11,875 bases of DNA, from positions 1-11,875 of the forward strand of contig CALHIC010000169.1 in assembly GCA_938030845.1 (NCBI GenBank), written 5' to 3'. The translations under genes were made by a program, and so were the position numbers. The DNA comes from an uncultured Oribacterium sp. (lineage in GTDB: Bacteria > Bacillota > Clostridia > Lachnospirales > Lachnospiraceae). Shown here one piece after another: positions 1-6,872 of this stretch (position 1 is the first letter of the stretch; every line of letters starts with the position of its first letter). The notes below the pieces were generated by a model, which was not told where the DNA came from, made no database searches, and saw only the letters and a list, made by a program, of their open reading frames with translations.

Positions 1-152
1 CTTTATGGCTTTTTTTATTTCGTTCTTGCTAAACTGCATGGGAGATAGTTGTTTAAAATTTTGGAAAGCTTTAAAAACTATACAAAATAGCAGGAAAAAT
101 TCAGCAAATCAGACTATGTATATAGAAATTTACTATATAAAGTCGAAAAAAA

Positions 153-181
153 TTGCTATAGAGCATAATTCTGGATAAAAT
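153..181 (+). promoter_or_regulatory. Candidate sigma-A promoter of the AGCS symporter gene
   Basis: TTGCTA (153-158) and TAAAAT (176-181) are separated by 17 bases. This predicts a transcription start near 188 and a leader of under 40 bases, too short for a riboswitch. The upstream 150 bases are AT-rich and hold no recognisable gene. The -35 box matches the TTGACA consensus at four of six positions, so this is a plausible but not certain promoter. Confidence 0.5.
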
Positions 182-224
182 ATTCACAATCAAACATTTT
201 TCTTTAATGAAAAGGAGAAAAGCC

Positions 225-1598
225 ATGAGTGTTTTACAGGATTTTATTGGAAAAGGGAATACGTTCCTTGGGAGCTTTCTGCTGATTTTCCTGCTGTGTG
301 GAACCGGAATCTACTACACGATTCGCCTGCGTTTTATTCAGCTAAGACGCCTTGGAGAAGGATTTAAGCTGGTTTTCGGACACTTTTCCCTAAAGGGCGA
401 AAAGCATGAAAAAGGAGAGATGTCTCCCTTCCAGGCCATTGCAACAGCCATTGCGGCCCAGGTAGGAACCGGTAATCTGGCAGGTGCTGCAACAGCGATT
501 GTCAGTGGAGGCCCGGGTGCAATTTTTTGGATGTGGGTATCCGCTTTTTTTGGAATGGCAACCATCTATGGCGAGGCTGTATTGGCTCAGGTGTATAAAG
601 AAGAGAAGGATGGCGATATAACCGGAGGTCCTGTATATTACATTAAGGCTGCATTTTCCGGTGCCCTTGGTAAGGTTTTGGCCGGACTCTTTGCGGTATT
701 CATCATCTTGGCTTTAGGCTTTATGGGAAATATGGTGCAGTCCAACTCTATCGGTGCAGCGTTCCAGGAAGTCTTCCATATTATGAACTTTGAAATTCCT
801 CCTATAGCTATCGGTGTCTTTGTTGCAGCGATTGCAGCCTTCATCTTTCTTGGCGGAACCAAGAGACTGGCAGCTGTACTGGAGAAAATTGTTCCGCTTA
901 TGGCAGGCGTATATATTCTGGGCGCAGTAGTCTTTATCCTTATGCATATCACCGCTTTACCGGGAGCATTGGCATCTATCTTTATCGGTGCTTTTAATCC
1001 TCAGGCAGTAACCGGTGCGGCACTTGGTATCACCGTTCGCAAAGCTATTCGTTTCGGTGTTGCAAGAGGACTCTTCTCTAACGAAGCAGGAATGGGATCC
1101 ACTCCTCATGCTCATGCCAGAGCAAAGGCGAAGTGCCCGGATGATCAGGGGCTTTGCGCAATGGTTTCCGTATTTATTGATACCTTTGTTGTTTTGAATT
1201 TTACGGTATTCGTTATTTTAACCAGCGGTATCTATGGACAGCTGGATCCTGCAACCCAGAAGCCTCTGTATACCGGTATTGCTTTAACCCAGAGAGCCTT
1301 TGTAGCGGGCTTCGGTAATTTTGGACATTTCTTTGTAGCCATTTGTCTGTTCTTCTTTGCTTTCTCCACTGTTTTGGGATGGCATTTCTTCGGAGCGGTA
1401 AATGTACAGTACCTCTTCGGAAAGAAGGCGGTAACTCTTTACTCCCTGATTGTTGTAGCTTGTATTATTGTAGGAACAACATTAAGGGTAGATTTGGTTT
1501 GGGATATGGCGGACTTCTTTAACGGTCTGATGGTTATTCCGAATGTATTGGCTCTGCTTGCTCTATTCCGCGTAGTGAAAGAGCATGTGAAAAAATAA
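225..1598 (+). CDS. Sodium:alanine/glycine symporter (AGCS family), probable glycine importer
   Basis: An integral membrane transporter of 457 residues, the usual AGCS length, expected to couple uptake of a small amino acid to Na+ or H+. Family signatures are clear: QVGTGNLAGAATA at residues 79-91, GPGAIFWMW at 97-105, the ITGGPVYYI segment at 132-140 and GLFSNEAGMGSTPHAHA at 282-298. About ten hydrophobic segments follow the short N-terminus. An upstream ATG at 207 is in frame, but GGAG at 214-217 sits 7 bases before the ATG at 225, so 225 is chosen. The gene has its own promoter and ends at a strong terminator, so it is not co-transcribed with grdX in the main. The neighbouring glycine reductase genes suggest glycine as substrate; alanine is equally possible from family data alone. 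The segment at 385-390 reads GWHFFG, where many members I recall have GWSYYGE. Confidence 0.93.
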   Translation: MSVLQDFIGKGNTFLGSFLLIFLLCGTGIYYTIRLRFIQLRRLGEGFKLVFGHFSLKGEKHEKGEMSPFQAIATAIAAQVGTGNLAGAATAIVSGGPGAIFWMWVSAFFGMATIYGEAVLAQVYKEEKDGDITGGPVYYIKAAFSGALGKVLAGLFAVFIILALGFMGNMVQSNSIGAAFQEVFHIMNFEIPPIAIGVFVAAIAAFIFLGGTKRLAAVLEKIVPLMAGVYILGAVVFILMHITALPGALASIFIGAFNPQAVTGAALGITVRKAIRFGVARGLFSNEAGMGSTPHAHARAKAKCPDDQGLCAMVSVFIDTFVVLNFTVFVILTSGIYGQLDPATQKPLYTGIALTQRAFVAGFGNFGHFFVAICLFFFAFSTVLGWHFFGAVNVQYLFGKKAVTLYSLIVVACIIVGTTLRVDLVWDMADFFNGLMVIPNVLALLALFRVVKEHVKK

Positions 1599-1652
1599 AA
1601 GAAATATAGGATGAATAATCCTTTTTTCTAATTCTATTCCTTAAATAGTAGT

Positions 1653-1689
1653 AAAGAAAAAAGTGCTGCCCGGCAGCACTTTTTTCTTT
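1653..1689. terminator. Strong, bidirectional-type rho-independent terminator
   Basis: A nearly perfect stem: 1653-1669 (AAAGAAAAAAGTGCTGC) pairs with 1673-1689 (GCAGCACTTTTTTCTTT) around the loop CCG. The GC core is flanked by six A on the left and six T on the right, so it can terminate on either strand. It ends the symporter transcript and separates it from the glycine reductase unit. Confidence 0.92.
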
Positions 1690-1959
1690 CGTATTTGTTA
1701 TGGCTATTTCAGACTTTCGTCTAGGGTAATTTGATTATACCTTGGAGATCTTCTTTTGTGAAATTGGACAATTCCATAAAGCTTTGGACTTATAGAAACT
1801 TACTATGGATAAAAAGGTAATTTTTATAGATGTTTTGTTAAAACGTGCTAAATCAATATTTTGCAATACGAATTCATCAATATAAAAATTTTTTTGATAA
1901 TATAAAAAACATTTCGTAGAAAATACTTATAGAATAAAACAATATATAAGATGATTTTG
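1690..1959. other. AT-rich intergenic stretch, no gene seen
   Basis: Together with the terminator and the promoter region this belongs to the 576-base gap between the symporter and grdX. The stretch is very AT-rich, most strongly from 1850 to 1959, just upstream of the grd promoter, where it could act as an UP-element-like region. I found no coding pattern with a ribosome binding site on either strand, and no second riboswitch aptamer. Confidence 0.6.
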
Positions 1960-1988
1960 TTGAAAAACTCTACAAGTGTTGTTAAAAT
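1960..1988 (+). promoter_or_regulatory. Promoter of the grdXEB unit
   Basis: TTGAAA (1960-1965), a 17-base spacer, and TAAAAT (1983-1988), with an extended TG at 1980-1981 before the -10 box. This is a strong match to a housekeeping sigma promoter. Transcription would start near 1995, about 20 bases before the glycine aptamer, which is the spacing expected for a riboswitch leader. Confidence 0.75.
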
Positions 1989-2015
1989 GCTGACAAGCAC
2001 CATAAATAAGGCATG

Positions 2016-2105
2016 TTCAGAGAGCGCGAAAGCCACCGAAGAGGCAAGTTGTTGAAAAACAATGAATCTTTCAGGTAAAAGGATGAATATGTTGGGGACT
2101 CTGAA
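2016..2105 (+). ncRNA. Glycine riboswitch, single aptamer
   Basis: The P1 helix is formed by TTCAGAG (2016-2022) and CTCTGAA (2099-2105). Inside it are the conserved blocks of the glycine (gcvT) aptamer: GCCACCGAAGAGGCAA at 2032-2046 and the TTCAGGTAAAAGGA block at 2070-2083. Only one aptamer is visible; no second copy lies upstream or downstream. It is followed after 7 bases by a terminator hairpin and then grdX, so it senses glycine and controls transcription of glycine reductase genes. Because the operon consumes glycine, an ON switch is the likely logic, but I could not identify a clear antiterminator pairing that proves the direction. Confidence 0.94.
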
Positions 2106-2112
2106 TCTAATG

Positions 2113-2157
2113 AAACAGGGGATGCGAGAAAATTCTCGTTCCCCTGTTTTGTGTTCT
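2113..2157 (+). terminator. Riboswitch expression platform: attenuator terminator before grdX
   Basis: AAACAGGGGA (2113-2122) pairs with TCCCCTGTTT (2140-2149). Above a small internal loop, CGAGA (2125-2129) pairs with TCTCG (2134-2138). The right arm runs into TTTTGTGTTCTT. The hairpin lies between the glycine aptamer and the grdX ribosome binding site, the arrangement of a transcription-attenuating riboswitch. Confidence 0.9.
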
Positions 2158-2174
2158 TAGAAAGGAGAAGTGTA

Positions 2175-2573
2175 ATGAGAACCTTAGTGATTGTTACCAA
2201 TAACCCTTTGGTGAAGGAAAATGTACCGAAGAAATATCCAAGCGTGAAGATAGAGATTGACTACAAGGAGATTTCCTTCATGGATACCCTTAAGGCGGTA
2301 CGGGATATGGTACATATGGGAGGAAAGATTCTGACCCATCCTTTGGATGGCTCCATTAAACCCAATGAAACTCCCTACGAATCCGTACTTCTGGACAAGA
2401 CACCGGAGGAAGGATTTGATATGAAGTCCCTGGATTTGATCGAGTATGCCTTGAATACCTGTGAGAAGTTCGAAGAAAATGAACGAATTCACGAGGAAAA
2501 GGTACAGAAGGATTTCCAGACCTTGGACTGGACCCTGCTGGACAGCGGTCTAGAGTCCCTAGTGTTACATTAA
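2175..2573 (+). CDS. grdX: GrdX, conserved protein of the glycine reductase operon (function unknown)
   Basis: A small soluble protein of 132 residues with no signal peptide or membrane segment. It is recognised as GrdX by the N-terminal pattern MRTLVIVTNNPLV, by the central HPLDGSIKPNETPYES motif (about residues 56-71), and by its place directly behind a glycine riboswitch and ahead of grdE. Its biochemical role is not known; it is found in glycine, sarcosine and betaine reductase clusters. The longest frame opens at a GTG at 2151 inside the terminator tail, but AAAGGAG at 2161-2167 is placed for the ATG at 2175, which also keeps the start downstream of the attenuator. A 65- to 71-base gap separates it from grdE. 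Confidence 0.92.
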   Translation: MRTLVIVTNNPLVKENVPKKYPSVKIEIDYKEISFMDTLKAVRDMVHMGGKILTHPLDGSIKPNETPYESVLLDKTPEEGFDMKSLDLIEYALNTCEKFEENERIHEEKVQKDFQTLDWTLLDSGLESLVLH

Positions 2574-2630
2574 GGACATAAAGGAGCAGTTAGGCATTGT
2601 GCTTGGCGCTTTTTATGAATCATACTTAAA

Positions 2631-2647
2631 AGGAGGAAATGAAAGTG
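2631..2647 (+). promoter_or_regulatory. Ribosome binding site that selects the GTG start of grdE
   Basis: AGGAGG at 2631-2636 is followed after only 2 bases by an ATG (2639), too close for normal initiation, and after 8 bases by an in-frame GTG (2645), which is ideal spacing. The protein starting at the GTG reads MKLELGKIFI, like the M-[KR]-L-E-[LI]-G N-terminus I recall for other GrdE proteins, and places the processing cysteine at position 242. Confidence 0.8.
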
Positions 2648-3925
2648 AAGCTGGAATTAGGTAAGATTTTCATTAATGACATCCAGTTTGCCGAGAAAAC
2701 AGAAATCAAAGACCACGTTCTCTATGTATCCAAGAAAGAACTGAGCGAAGTTTTTCTGTCAGAAGAGAAGATTAAAGAAGTGGAATTTGATGTGGCAAGA
2801 CCTGGTGAATCCGTTCGTATCACACCGGTTAAGGATGTGATTGAGCCAAGAGTAAAGGTAGAAGGAAAGGGCGGCGTATTCCCCGGAGTGGTTGCTCCTG
2901 TAGATACCGTAGGATCCGGAAAGACCTATTGCTTAAAGGGAATGGCAGTAATTACTGCAGGACCTATCGTTGGTTTCCAGGAGGGTGTTATCGATATGTG
3001 CGGACTTGGAGCAGAGTATACTCCATTCTCCAAGACTGTAAACCTCACCTGTGTATGCAAGCCGGTAGAGGGAACAGAGTCCCATGACTACGAGCAGGCT
3101 GTTCGTTTGGCAGGCTTGAAGACCGCTGCATTTATTGCTGAGAAGGCTAAAGAGCTTACTCCTGATGAGACTAAGGTATATGAGACCTTGGATCTGATGG
3201 AAGGCGCTAAGGCATTCCCGGATCTTCCAAGAGTTGGATATGTGCAGATGCTTCAGTCCCAGGGATTGCTTCATGACACCTATGTTTACGGCGTAGATGC
3301 GAAGAAGATTCTTCCCACCATTCTGTATCCGACAGAGTCTATGGACGGCGCTATCATTTCCGGAAACTGCGTATCCGCTTGTGATAAGAACCCAAGCTAT
3401 GTTCACGAGAACAACCCTGTTATAGAGGATCTTTTCGAAGAGCACGGTAAGACCATTAACTTTGTGGCTCATATCATTACCAACGAGAACGTTTACCTTG
3501 CTGATAAAGAGCGTTCCTCCAACCAGACCGCTAAGCTCTGCAAGATGCTTCACTTAGATGCGGTAATCATCACTGAGGAAGGATTCGGAAACCCGGATAC
3601 CGACTTAATCATGAACTGTAAGAAGATTGAGGCTGAGGGAATCAAGACTGTAATCATCACGGATGAGTACGCAGGAAGAGACGGAAAGTCTCAGTCCTTG
3701 GCAGATGCGGATGTGGCAGCCAATGCTTTAGTTACCGGTGGAAATGCTAACCAGCTTATCACCCTTCCAAAGTTGGATAAGGTAATCGGAACTCTGGATT
3801 ACATGACCAAGATTGCGGGAGCTAGTGATACTACAGTGAAGGCTGACGGTTCCTTGGAAGTAGAAATTCAGGTTATTACCGGTGCTACCTCTGAGGTTGG
3901 CTTTAACAAGCTGAGTGCAAGATAA
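2645..3925 (+). CDS. grdE: Glycine reductase protein B proprotein, alpha/beta subunits (GrdE)
   Basis: A 426-residue proprotein of the substrate-specific component B. In this family the chain is cleaved at one cysteine, which becomes a pyruvoyl group that binds the amino group of glycine as a Schiff base. The cleavage motif is visible as SGNCVSACDKN at 239-249, with the cysteine at residue 242 when translation starts at the GTG at 2645. This matches the Cys242 I recall for the Clostridium sticklandii enzyme. Cleavage would give an N-terminal fragment of about 241 residues and a C-terminal fragment of about 185 residues. An ATG at 2639 adds only Met-Lys and is badly spaced from AGGAGG. The gene follows grdX and is 10 bases ahead of grdB, with which its product forms one protein. 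The substrate form is taken as glycine, not sarcosine or betaine, from the GrdE/GrdB pairing and the riboswitch. Confidence 0.95.
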   Translation: MKLELGKIFINDIQFAEKTEIKDHVLYVSKKELSEVFLSEEKIKEVEFDVARPGESVRITPVKDVIEPRVKVEGKGGVFPGVVAPVDTVGSGKTYCLKGMAVITAGPIVGFQEGVIDMCGLGAEYTPFSKTVNLTCVCKPVEGTESHDYEQAVRLAGLKTAAFIAEKAKELTPDETKVYETLDLMEGAKAFPDLPRVGYVQMLQSQGLLHDTYVYGVDAKKILPTILYPTESMDGAIISGNCVSACDKNPSYVHENNPVIEDLFEEHGKTINFVAHIITNENVYLADKERSSNQTAKLCKMLHLDAVIITEEGFGNPDTDLIMNCKKIEAEGIKTVIITDEYAGRDGKSQSLADADVAANALVTGGNANQLITLPKLDKVIGTLDYMTKIAGASDTTVKADGSLEVEIQVITGATSEVGFNKLSAR

Positions 3926-3935
3926 GGAGAAGAAA

Positions 3936-5243
3936 ATGGGAAAATTAAAGGTTGTTCAATATATTAACCAGTTCTTCGCTCAGGTCGGTGGAGAGGATAA
4001 GGCAGACTATCCTATGGAGTACCATGAGGGCGCTATGGGACCGGGACTTGCTTTTCAGCAGGCTTTCGGTGATGAGGCTGAAATCGTTGGAACCATCGTT
4101 TGCGGAGATAGCTACTTCGGTGAGAATACCGATAAGGTAAAGCCGGAGATTTTAAAGAAGGTTGCTGAGCTTAAGCCGGATTTATTCATTGCAGGTCCTG
4201 CATTCAATGCCGGTCGTTACGGATTTGCCTGCGCTACTATTGCTGCAGCAGTTCAGGAAGAGCTTCACATCCCTGTTATTACAGGTATGTATGTTGAGAA
4301 CCCGGGAGCTGACGAGGCAAAGAGCAAGATTTATATCGTTTCTACCAAAAACAGTGCAGCCGGAATGAGAGATGCTGTGAAGAAGATGGCGCCTCTTGGC
4401 TTGAAGCTTGCCAGAGGAGAGAAGATCGGTTCCTCCAAGGAGGAGGGATATATCCCACAGGGAATCCGTGTAAACTTCTTCGAGGAGAAGAGAGGATCAA
4501 AGCGTGCGGTAGAGATGCTTTTGGCTAAGATTTCCGGTAAGGAATTTACCACAGAGTATCCAATGCCTTCCTTCGACCGTGTGGCTCCAATGCCCGCTAT
4601 CAAGGATATGTCTAAGGCTACCATCGCTTTAGTAACCTCCGGCGGTATTGTTCCAAAGGGCAATCCGGATCATATTGAGTCTTCCAACGCTACTCGTTAC
4701 GGTGAGTACAGCTTAAAGGGCGTAAATGACTTAACAGCAGAAACTTATGAGACTGCTCACGGCGGATATGACCCCAGCTATGCAAATCAGGATGCTGACA
4801 GAGTATTACCTGTTGACGTTCTTAGAGATTTAGAGAAGGAAGGAAAGATCGGAAAGCTTTACGATTACTTCTATACCACAGTAGGTAACGGAACTGCAGT
4901 AGCTTCTGCTAAGAAGTTTGCTGAGGAAATCGGTGCAAAACTTAAGAAGGACCATGTAGATGCGGTCATTCTTACCAGCACGTGAGGAACCTGTACACGT
5001 TGCGGTGCAACAATGGTAAAAGGTATCGAAGCAACAGGAATTCCTGTAGTACACATTTGTACAGTTACACCTATCTCTATGACAGTAGGTGCTAACCGTA
5101 TCGTTCCGGCTATTGCTATTCCTCACCCACTTGGAAATCCGGCTATGAAGCCTGAAGAAGAGAAGGCTCTGAGAAGAAAGATTGTAGAGAAGTCCTTAAA
5201 GGCTCTTTGCACAGAAGTTTCCGATCAGACTATTTTCAAGTAA
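3936..5243 (+). CDS. grdB: Glycine reductase protein B gamma subunit, selenoprotein (GrdB)
   Basis: A 435-residue selenoprotein that, with processed GrdE, forms protein B and attacks the carbon of bound glycine. The reading frame is interrupted by one TGA at 4983-4985, codon 350, decoded as Sec. The frame continues without further stops for 85 codons to TAA. The context is STUGTCTRCGATM, a UxxCxxC redox motif (U350, C353, C356) characteristic of GrdB. The N-terminus MGKLKVVQYINQFFAQVGGE also fits the family. The start is the ATG at 3936, with AAGGAG at 3924-3929 overlapping the grdE stop; the open frame extends 7 codons further up inside grdE without a binding site. Read with the standard code, the gene appears as a 349-residue protein plus a separate 76-residue fragment; neither is real. 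A terminator follows 34 bases after the stop. Confidence 0.97.
4983..4985 (+). other. Selenocysteine codon UGA of grdB (Sec350)
   Basis: An in-frame TGA whose downstream frame encodes the conserved remainder of GrdB (G-T-C-T-R-C, then about 80 more residues). It should be annotated as a translation exception, not a stop. Confidence 0.96.
4999..5011 (+). promoter_or_regulatory. Candidate bacterial SECIS hairpin in grdB
   Basis: GTTGC (4999-5003) pairs perfectly with GCAAC (5007-5011) around a GGT loop whose first base lies 19 bases after the UGA. A short stem with GGU in the apical loop within the first 40 bases after UGA is like the E. coli fdhF SelB-binding element. The lower stem is poorly paired, so the full element is uncertain. 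Confidence 0.65.
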
Positions 5244-5247
5244 GCTT

Positions 5248-5264
5248 GTGTTTTGTAAAAACAC
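5248..5264 (+). repeat. Small hairpin just after the grdB stop
   Basis: GTGTTTT (5248-5254) pairs with AAAACAC (5258-5264) around GTA. It lies 4 bases after the grdB stop and directly ahead of the stronger terminator at 5278. It is AT-rich and has no T-tract, so it may protect the 3' end or be incidental. Confidence 0.4.
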
Positions 5265-5277
5265 TGCGTAATACTCA

Positions 5278-5314
5278 TTCTTCAGGGCAGAGACCCTGCC
5301 CTGAAGAAATTTTT
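5278..5314 (+). terminator. Rho-independent terminator between grdB and trxB
   Basis: TTCTTCAGGGCAG (5278-5290) pairs perfectly over 13 bases with CTGCCCTGAAGAA (5296-5308) around AGACC, followed by ATTTTTAT. It is a strong hairpin inside what is usually one functional gene set. It should end most transcripts started at the grdX promoter and so separate grdXEB from trxB-trxA-grdA. Confidence 0.88.
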
Positions 5315-5412
5315 ATAAGGAATATAAACCGAACACTATAACAATTATTTATTATACTTTGAATTTTTTTATCTCTAAAAAGAGAGAAAGCTATTGAGAA
5401 AGAAAAGCTGTT

Positions 5413-5429
5413 TTTGTTACCATAACAAA
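5413..5429. repeat. Inverted repeat upstream of trxB, possible operator
   Basis: TTTGTTA (5413-5419) and TAACAAA (5423-5429) flank CCA. The arms are perfect over 7 bases. The repeat lies about 85 bases upstream of the trxB start, in the region that must contain the trxB promoter. It could be a regulator site or a small RNA hairpin; nothing in the sequence decides which. Confidence 0.4.
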
Positions 5430-5474
5430 GACCATCCATATCGGCTACACACAAGATAGACGTAGTCTGTTTTG

Positions 5475-5480
5475 TATAAT
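5475..5480 (+). promoter_or_regulatory. Possible -10 box of a trxB promoter
   Basis: A perfect TATAAT at 5475-5480 lies 34 bases upstream of the trxB ATG. No good -35 box is found at 16-18 bases (the sequence there is near CAAGAT), so it would need an activator or be accidental. A promoter here is expected because a strong terminator precedes trxB. Confidence 0.35.
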
Positions 5481-5514
5481 CATACATTATTAATATCTAA
5501 AGGAGAGAAAAACC

Positions 5515-6462
5515 ATGTCCAAGATTTATGACGTGCTTATTCTGGGAGCAGGTCCCGGAGGATTGGCTGCAGGTCTTTATGCAGGAAGAGCCAGACTTTC
5601 CACCTTGATTGTGGAGAAGGGACAGGATGGCGGACAGATTGCCATTACCGATTCTATAGAGAACTATCCCGGACAGATTGTGGAAGGTGAATCCGGTCCT
5701 TCTTTGATTAAGAGAATGACTGAGCAGGCAGAGCGTTTTGGCTGTGAAAGAGCTCATGATACCATCAAGGCTGTAGAATTGGACGGAGATGTTAAAAGAC
5801 TCATCGGTACCAAGGAGACCTACGAGGGTAAGACTCTGATTATTGCCACAGGAGCTAATCCACGTCCAATCGGATGTAAGGGAGAGAAGGAATTCTTAGG
5901 AAAAGGCGTTTCCTACTGTGCAACCTGTGATGCCAACTTCTTCGAGGATCTTCCCGTATTTGTAGTAGGCGGCGGAGACTCTGCGGTGGAAGAGGCTATG
6001 TATTTGACAAAGTTTGCAAGCTCCGTTACTCTTATTCACAGAAGACATGAGTTGAGAGCGGCAAAGTCTATTCAGGAGAGAGCTTTCCAGAATGAGAAGC
6101 TGCATATTATGTGGGATACCGTAGTAGAAGAGCTGTCCGGAGATGATATTCTTCAGAAGATTAAGGTGAAGAATGTAGTTACCGGAGAAGAGCAGGTATT
6201 GGAAGCCAGTGAAGAGGACGGAATGTTCGGAATTTTCGGATTTATCGGCAGAATTCCTACTACAGAGATTTTCCAGGAAACCAATCTGGAAATGGATGAC
6301 AGAGGATATATCCCTACAGACGAAGATATGCACACCAATATTCCCGGCGTTTTCACCGTTGGAGATGTACGTGTAAAGAGTCTTAGACAAGTGGTTACTG
6401 CTGCTGCGGATGGTGCTATTGCAGCCACCCAGGCAGAGAAATATATTAATGAACACAAATAA
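5515..6462 (+). CDS. trxB: Thioredoxin reductase (NADPH, flavin-dependent)
   Basis: A cytoplasmic FAD enzyme of 315 residues, the normal length for the low-molecular-weight type. It carries electrons from NADPH to thioredoxin. Visible features in order: FAD-binding GAGPGG at 11-16, redox-active CATC at 135-138, NAD(P)H-binding GGGDSAVEE at 152-160, HRRHELR at 175-181 (the HRRxxxR pattern of NADPH-using enzymes), and the C-terminal FAD segment TVGDVR at 281-286. The start at 5515 has AGGAG at 5501-5505. It is followed after 11 bases by trxA with an AGGAGG site, and then by grdA, so the three are probably one transcript. In this setting its job is to supply reducing power to glycine reductase through TrxA. 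Confidence 0.96.
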   Translation: MSKIYDVLILGAGPGGLAAGLYAGRARLSTLIVEKGQDGGQIAITDSIENYPGQIVEGESGPSLIKRMTEQAERFGCERAHDTIKAVELDGDVKRLIGTKETYEGKTLIIATGANPRPIGCKGEKEFLGKGVSYCATCDANFFEDLPVFVVGGGDSAVEEAMYLTKFASSVTLIHRRHELRAAKSIQERAFQNEKLHIMWDTVVEELSGDDILQKIKVKNVVTGEEQVLEASEEDGMFGIFGFIGRIPTTEIFQETNLEMDDRGYIPTDEDMHTNIPGVFTVGDVRVKSLRQVVTAAADGAIAATQAEKYINEHK

Positions 6463-6473
6463 AGGAGGACAAG

Positions 6474-6803
6474 ATGTTAGAGGTTGATAAGAATACCTTC
6501 GAAGAGGAAGTGCTGAAGGCATCCGGCTATGTATTTGTAGATTTCTTCGGAGATGGATGTGTTCCCTGTGCTGCACTTATGCCATTCGTACATTCTTTGG
6601 CTGACAAGTATGAGGGTAAGTTAAAGTTCACTTCTCTGAATACTACAAAGGCTAGAAGATTGGCTATCGGCCAGAAGATTTTAGGACTTCCCGTTATGGC
6701 TATCTATAAGGATGGACAGAAGGTGGAAGAGCTGGTTAAGGATGATGCAACAGAAGAGTCCATCCAGAAGATGGTTGAAAAGTATGTTGCTTTAAACCAG
6801 TAA
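6474..6803 (+). CDS. trxA: Thioredoxin with atypical GCVPC active site
   Basis: A 109-residue thioredoxin that accepts electrons from TrxB and re-reduces glycine reductase. The fold landmarks are present: VDFF at 22-25 (buried Asp23), active-site cysteines 29 and 32, and the cis-proline in GLPVM at Pro72. The active site reads GDGCVPC, so the usual Trp before the first cysteine is Gly and the usual Gly of CGPC is Val. I recall the same GCVPC form from thioredoxins of amino-acid-fermenting clostridia such as Eubacterium acidaminophilum, which fits a dedicated partner of glycine reductase. AGGAGG at 6463-6468 lies 5 bases before the ATG and overlaps the trxB end, suggesting coupled expression. 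The gene is followed by a 69-base gap and then grdA. Confidence 0.95.
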   Translation: MLEVDKNTFEEEVLKASGYVFVDFFGDGCVPCAALMPFVHSLADKYEGKLKFTSLNTTKARRLAIGQKILGLPVMAIYKDGQKVEELVKDDATEESIQKMVEKYVALNQ

Positions 6804-6819
6804 GCAATCGTTTCATTTG

Positions 6820-6842
6820 CGTATTTGACGAAAGTCATTACG
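6820..6842 (+). repeat. Intercistronic hairpin between trxA and grdA
   Basis: TGAC (6826-6829) and GTCA (6834-6837) pair around a GAAA tetraloop; CGT (6820-6822) and ACG (6840-6842) can pair below an internal loop. There is no T-tract, so it is not a terminator. It may mark an mRNA processing or stability site between trxA and the highly expressed grdA, but the stem is short. Confidence 0.35.
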
Positions 6843-6872
6843 ATACATATCTTTAAAGAAAGGAGAGAAAAG

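Noticed and set aside
1721..1777. An 18-codon reverse-strand frame (MELSNFTKEDLQGIIKLP) facing the terminator at 1653
   Set aside because: Its composition looks protein-like and a bidirectional terminator follows, but there is no ribosome binding site and no upstream coding continuation, so a gene remnant cannot be supported.
1690..1990. A second glycine aptamer upstream of the one at 2016
   Set aside because: None of the conserved aptamer blocks is present in this AT-rich stretch.
2599..2664. A 21-codon GTG-started frame overlapping the start of grdE
   Set aside because: The nearest AAGGAG is 12 bases from the GTG and the peptide resembles nothing; chance frame more likely than a leader peptide.
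2933..3553. A 206-residue reverse-strand open frame
   Set aside because: Entirely antisense to grdE, with no initiation signal or family resemblance.
3936..5243. grdB read as a pseudogene broken by a stop
   Set aside because: The stop is UGA in the conserved UxxCxxC context and the frame continues with family sequence, so it is selenocysteine.
5896..6576. A 226-residue reverse-strand open frame
   Set aside because: It lies opposite trxB and the start of trxA, has no ribosome binding site, and its translation shows no recognisable family; it is a shadow of trxB codon use.
6825..6853. A promoter directly before grdA (TTGACG, 17 bases, TATCTT)
   Set aside because: The predicted start near 6860 would fall on the ribosome binding site, leaving no leader, and the -10 box is poor.
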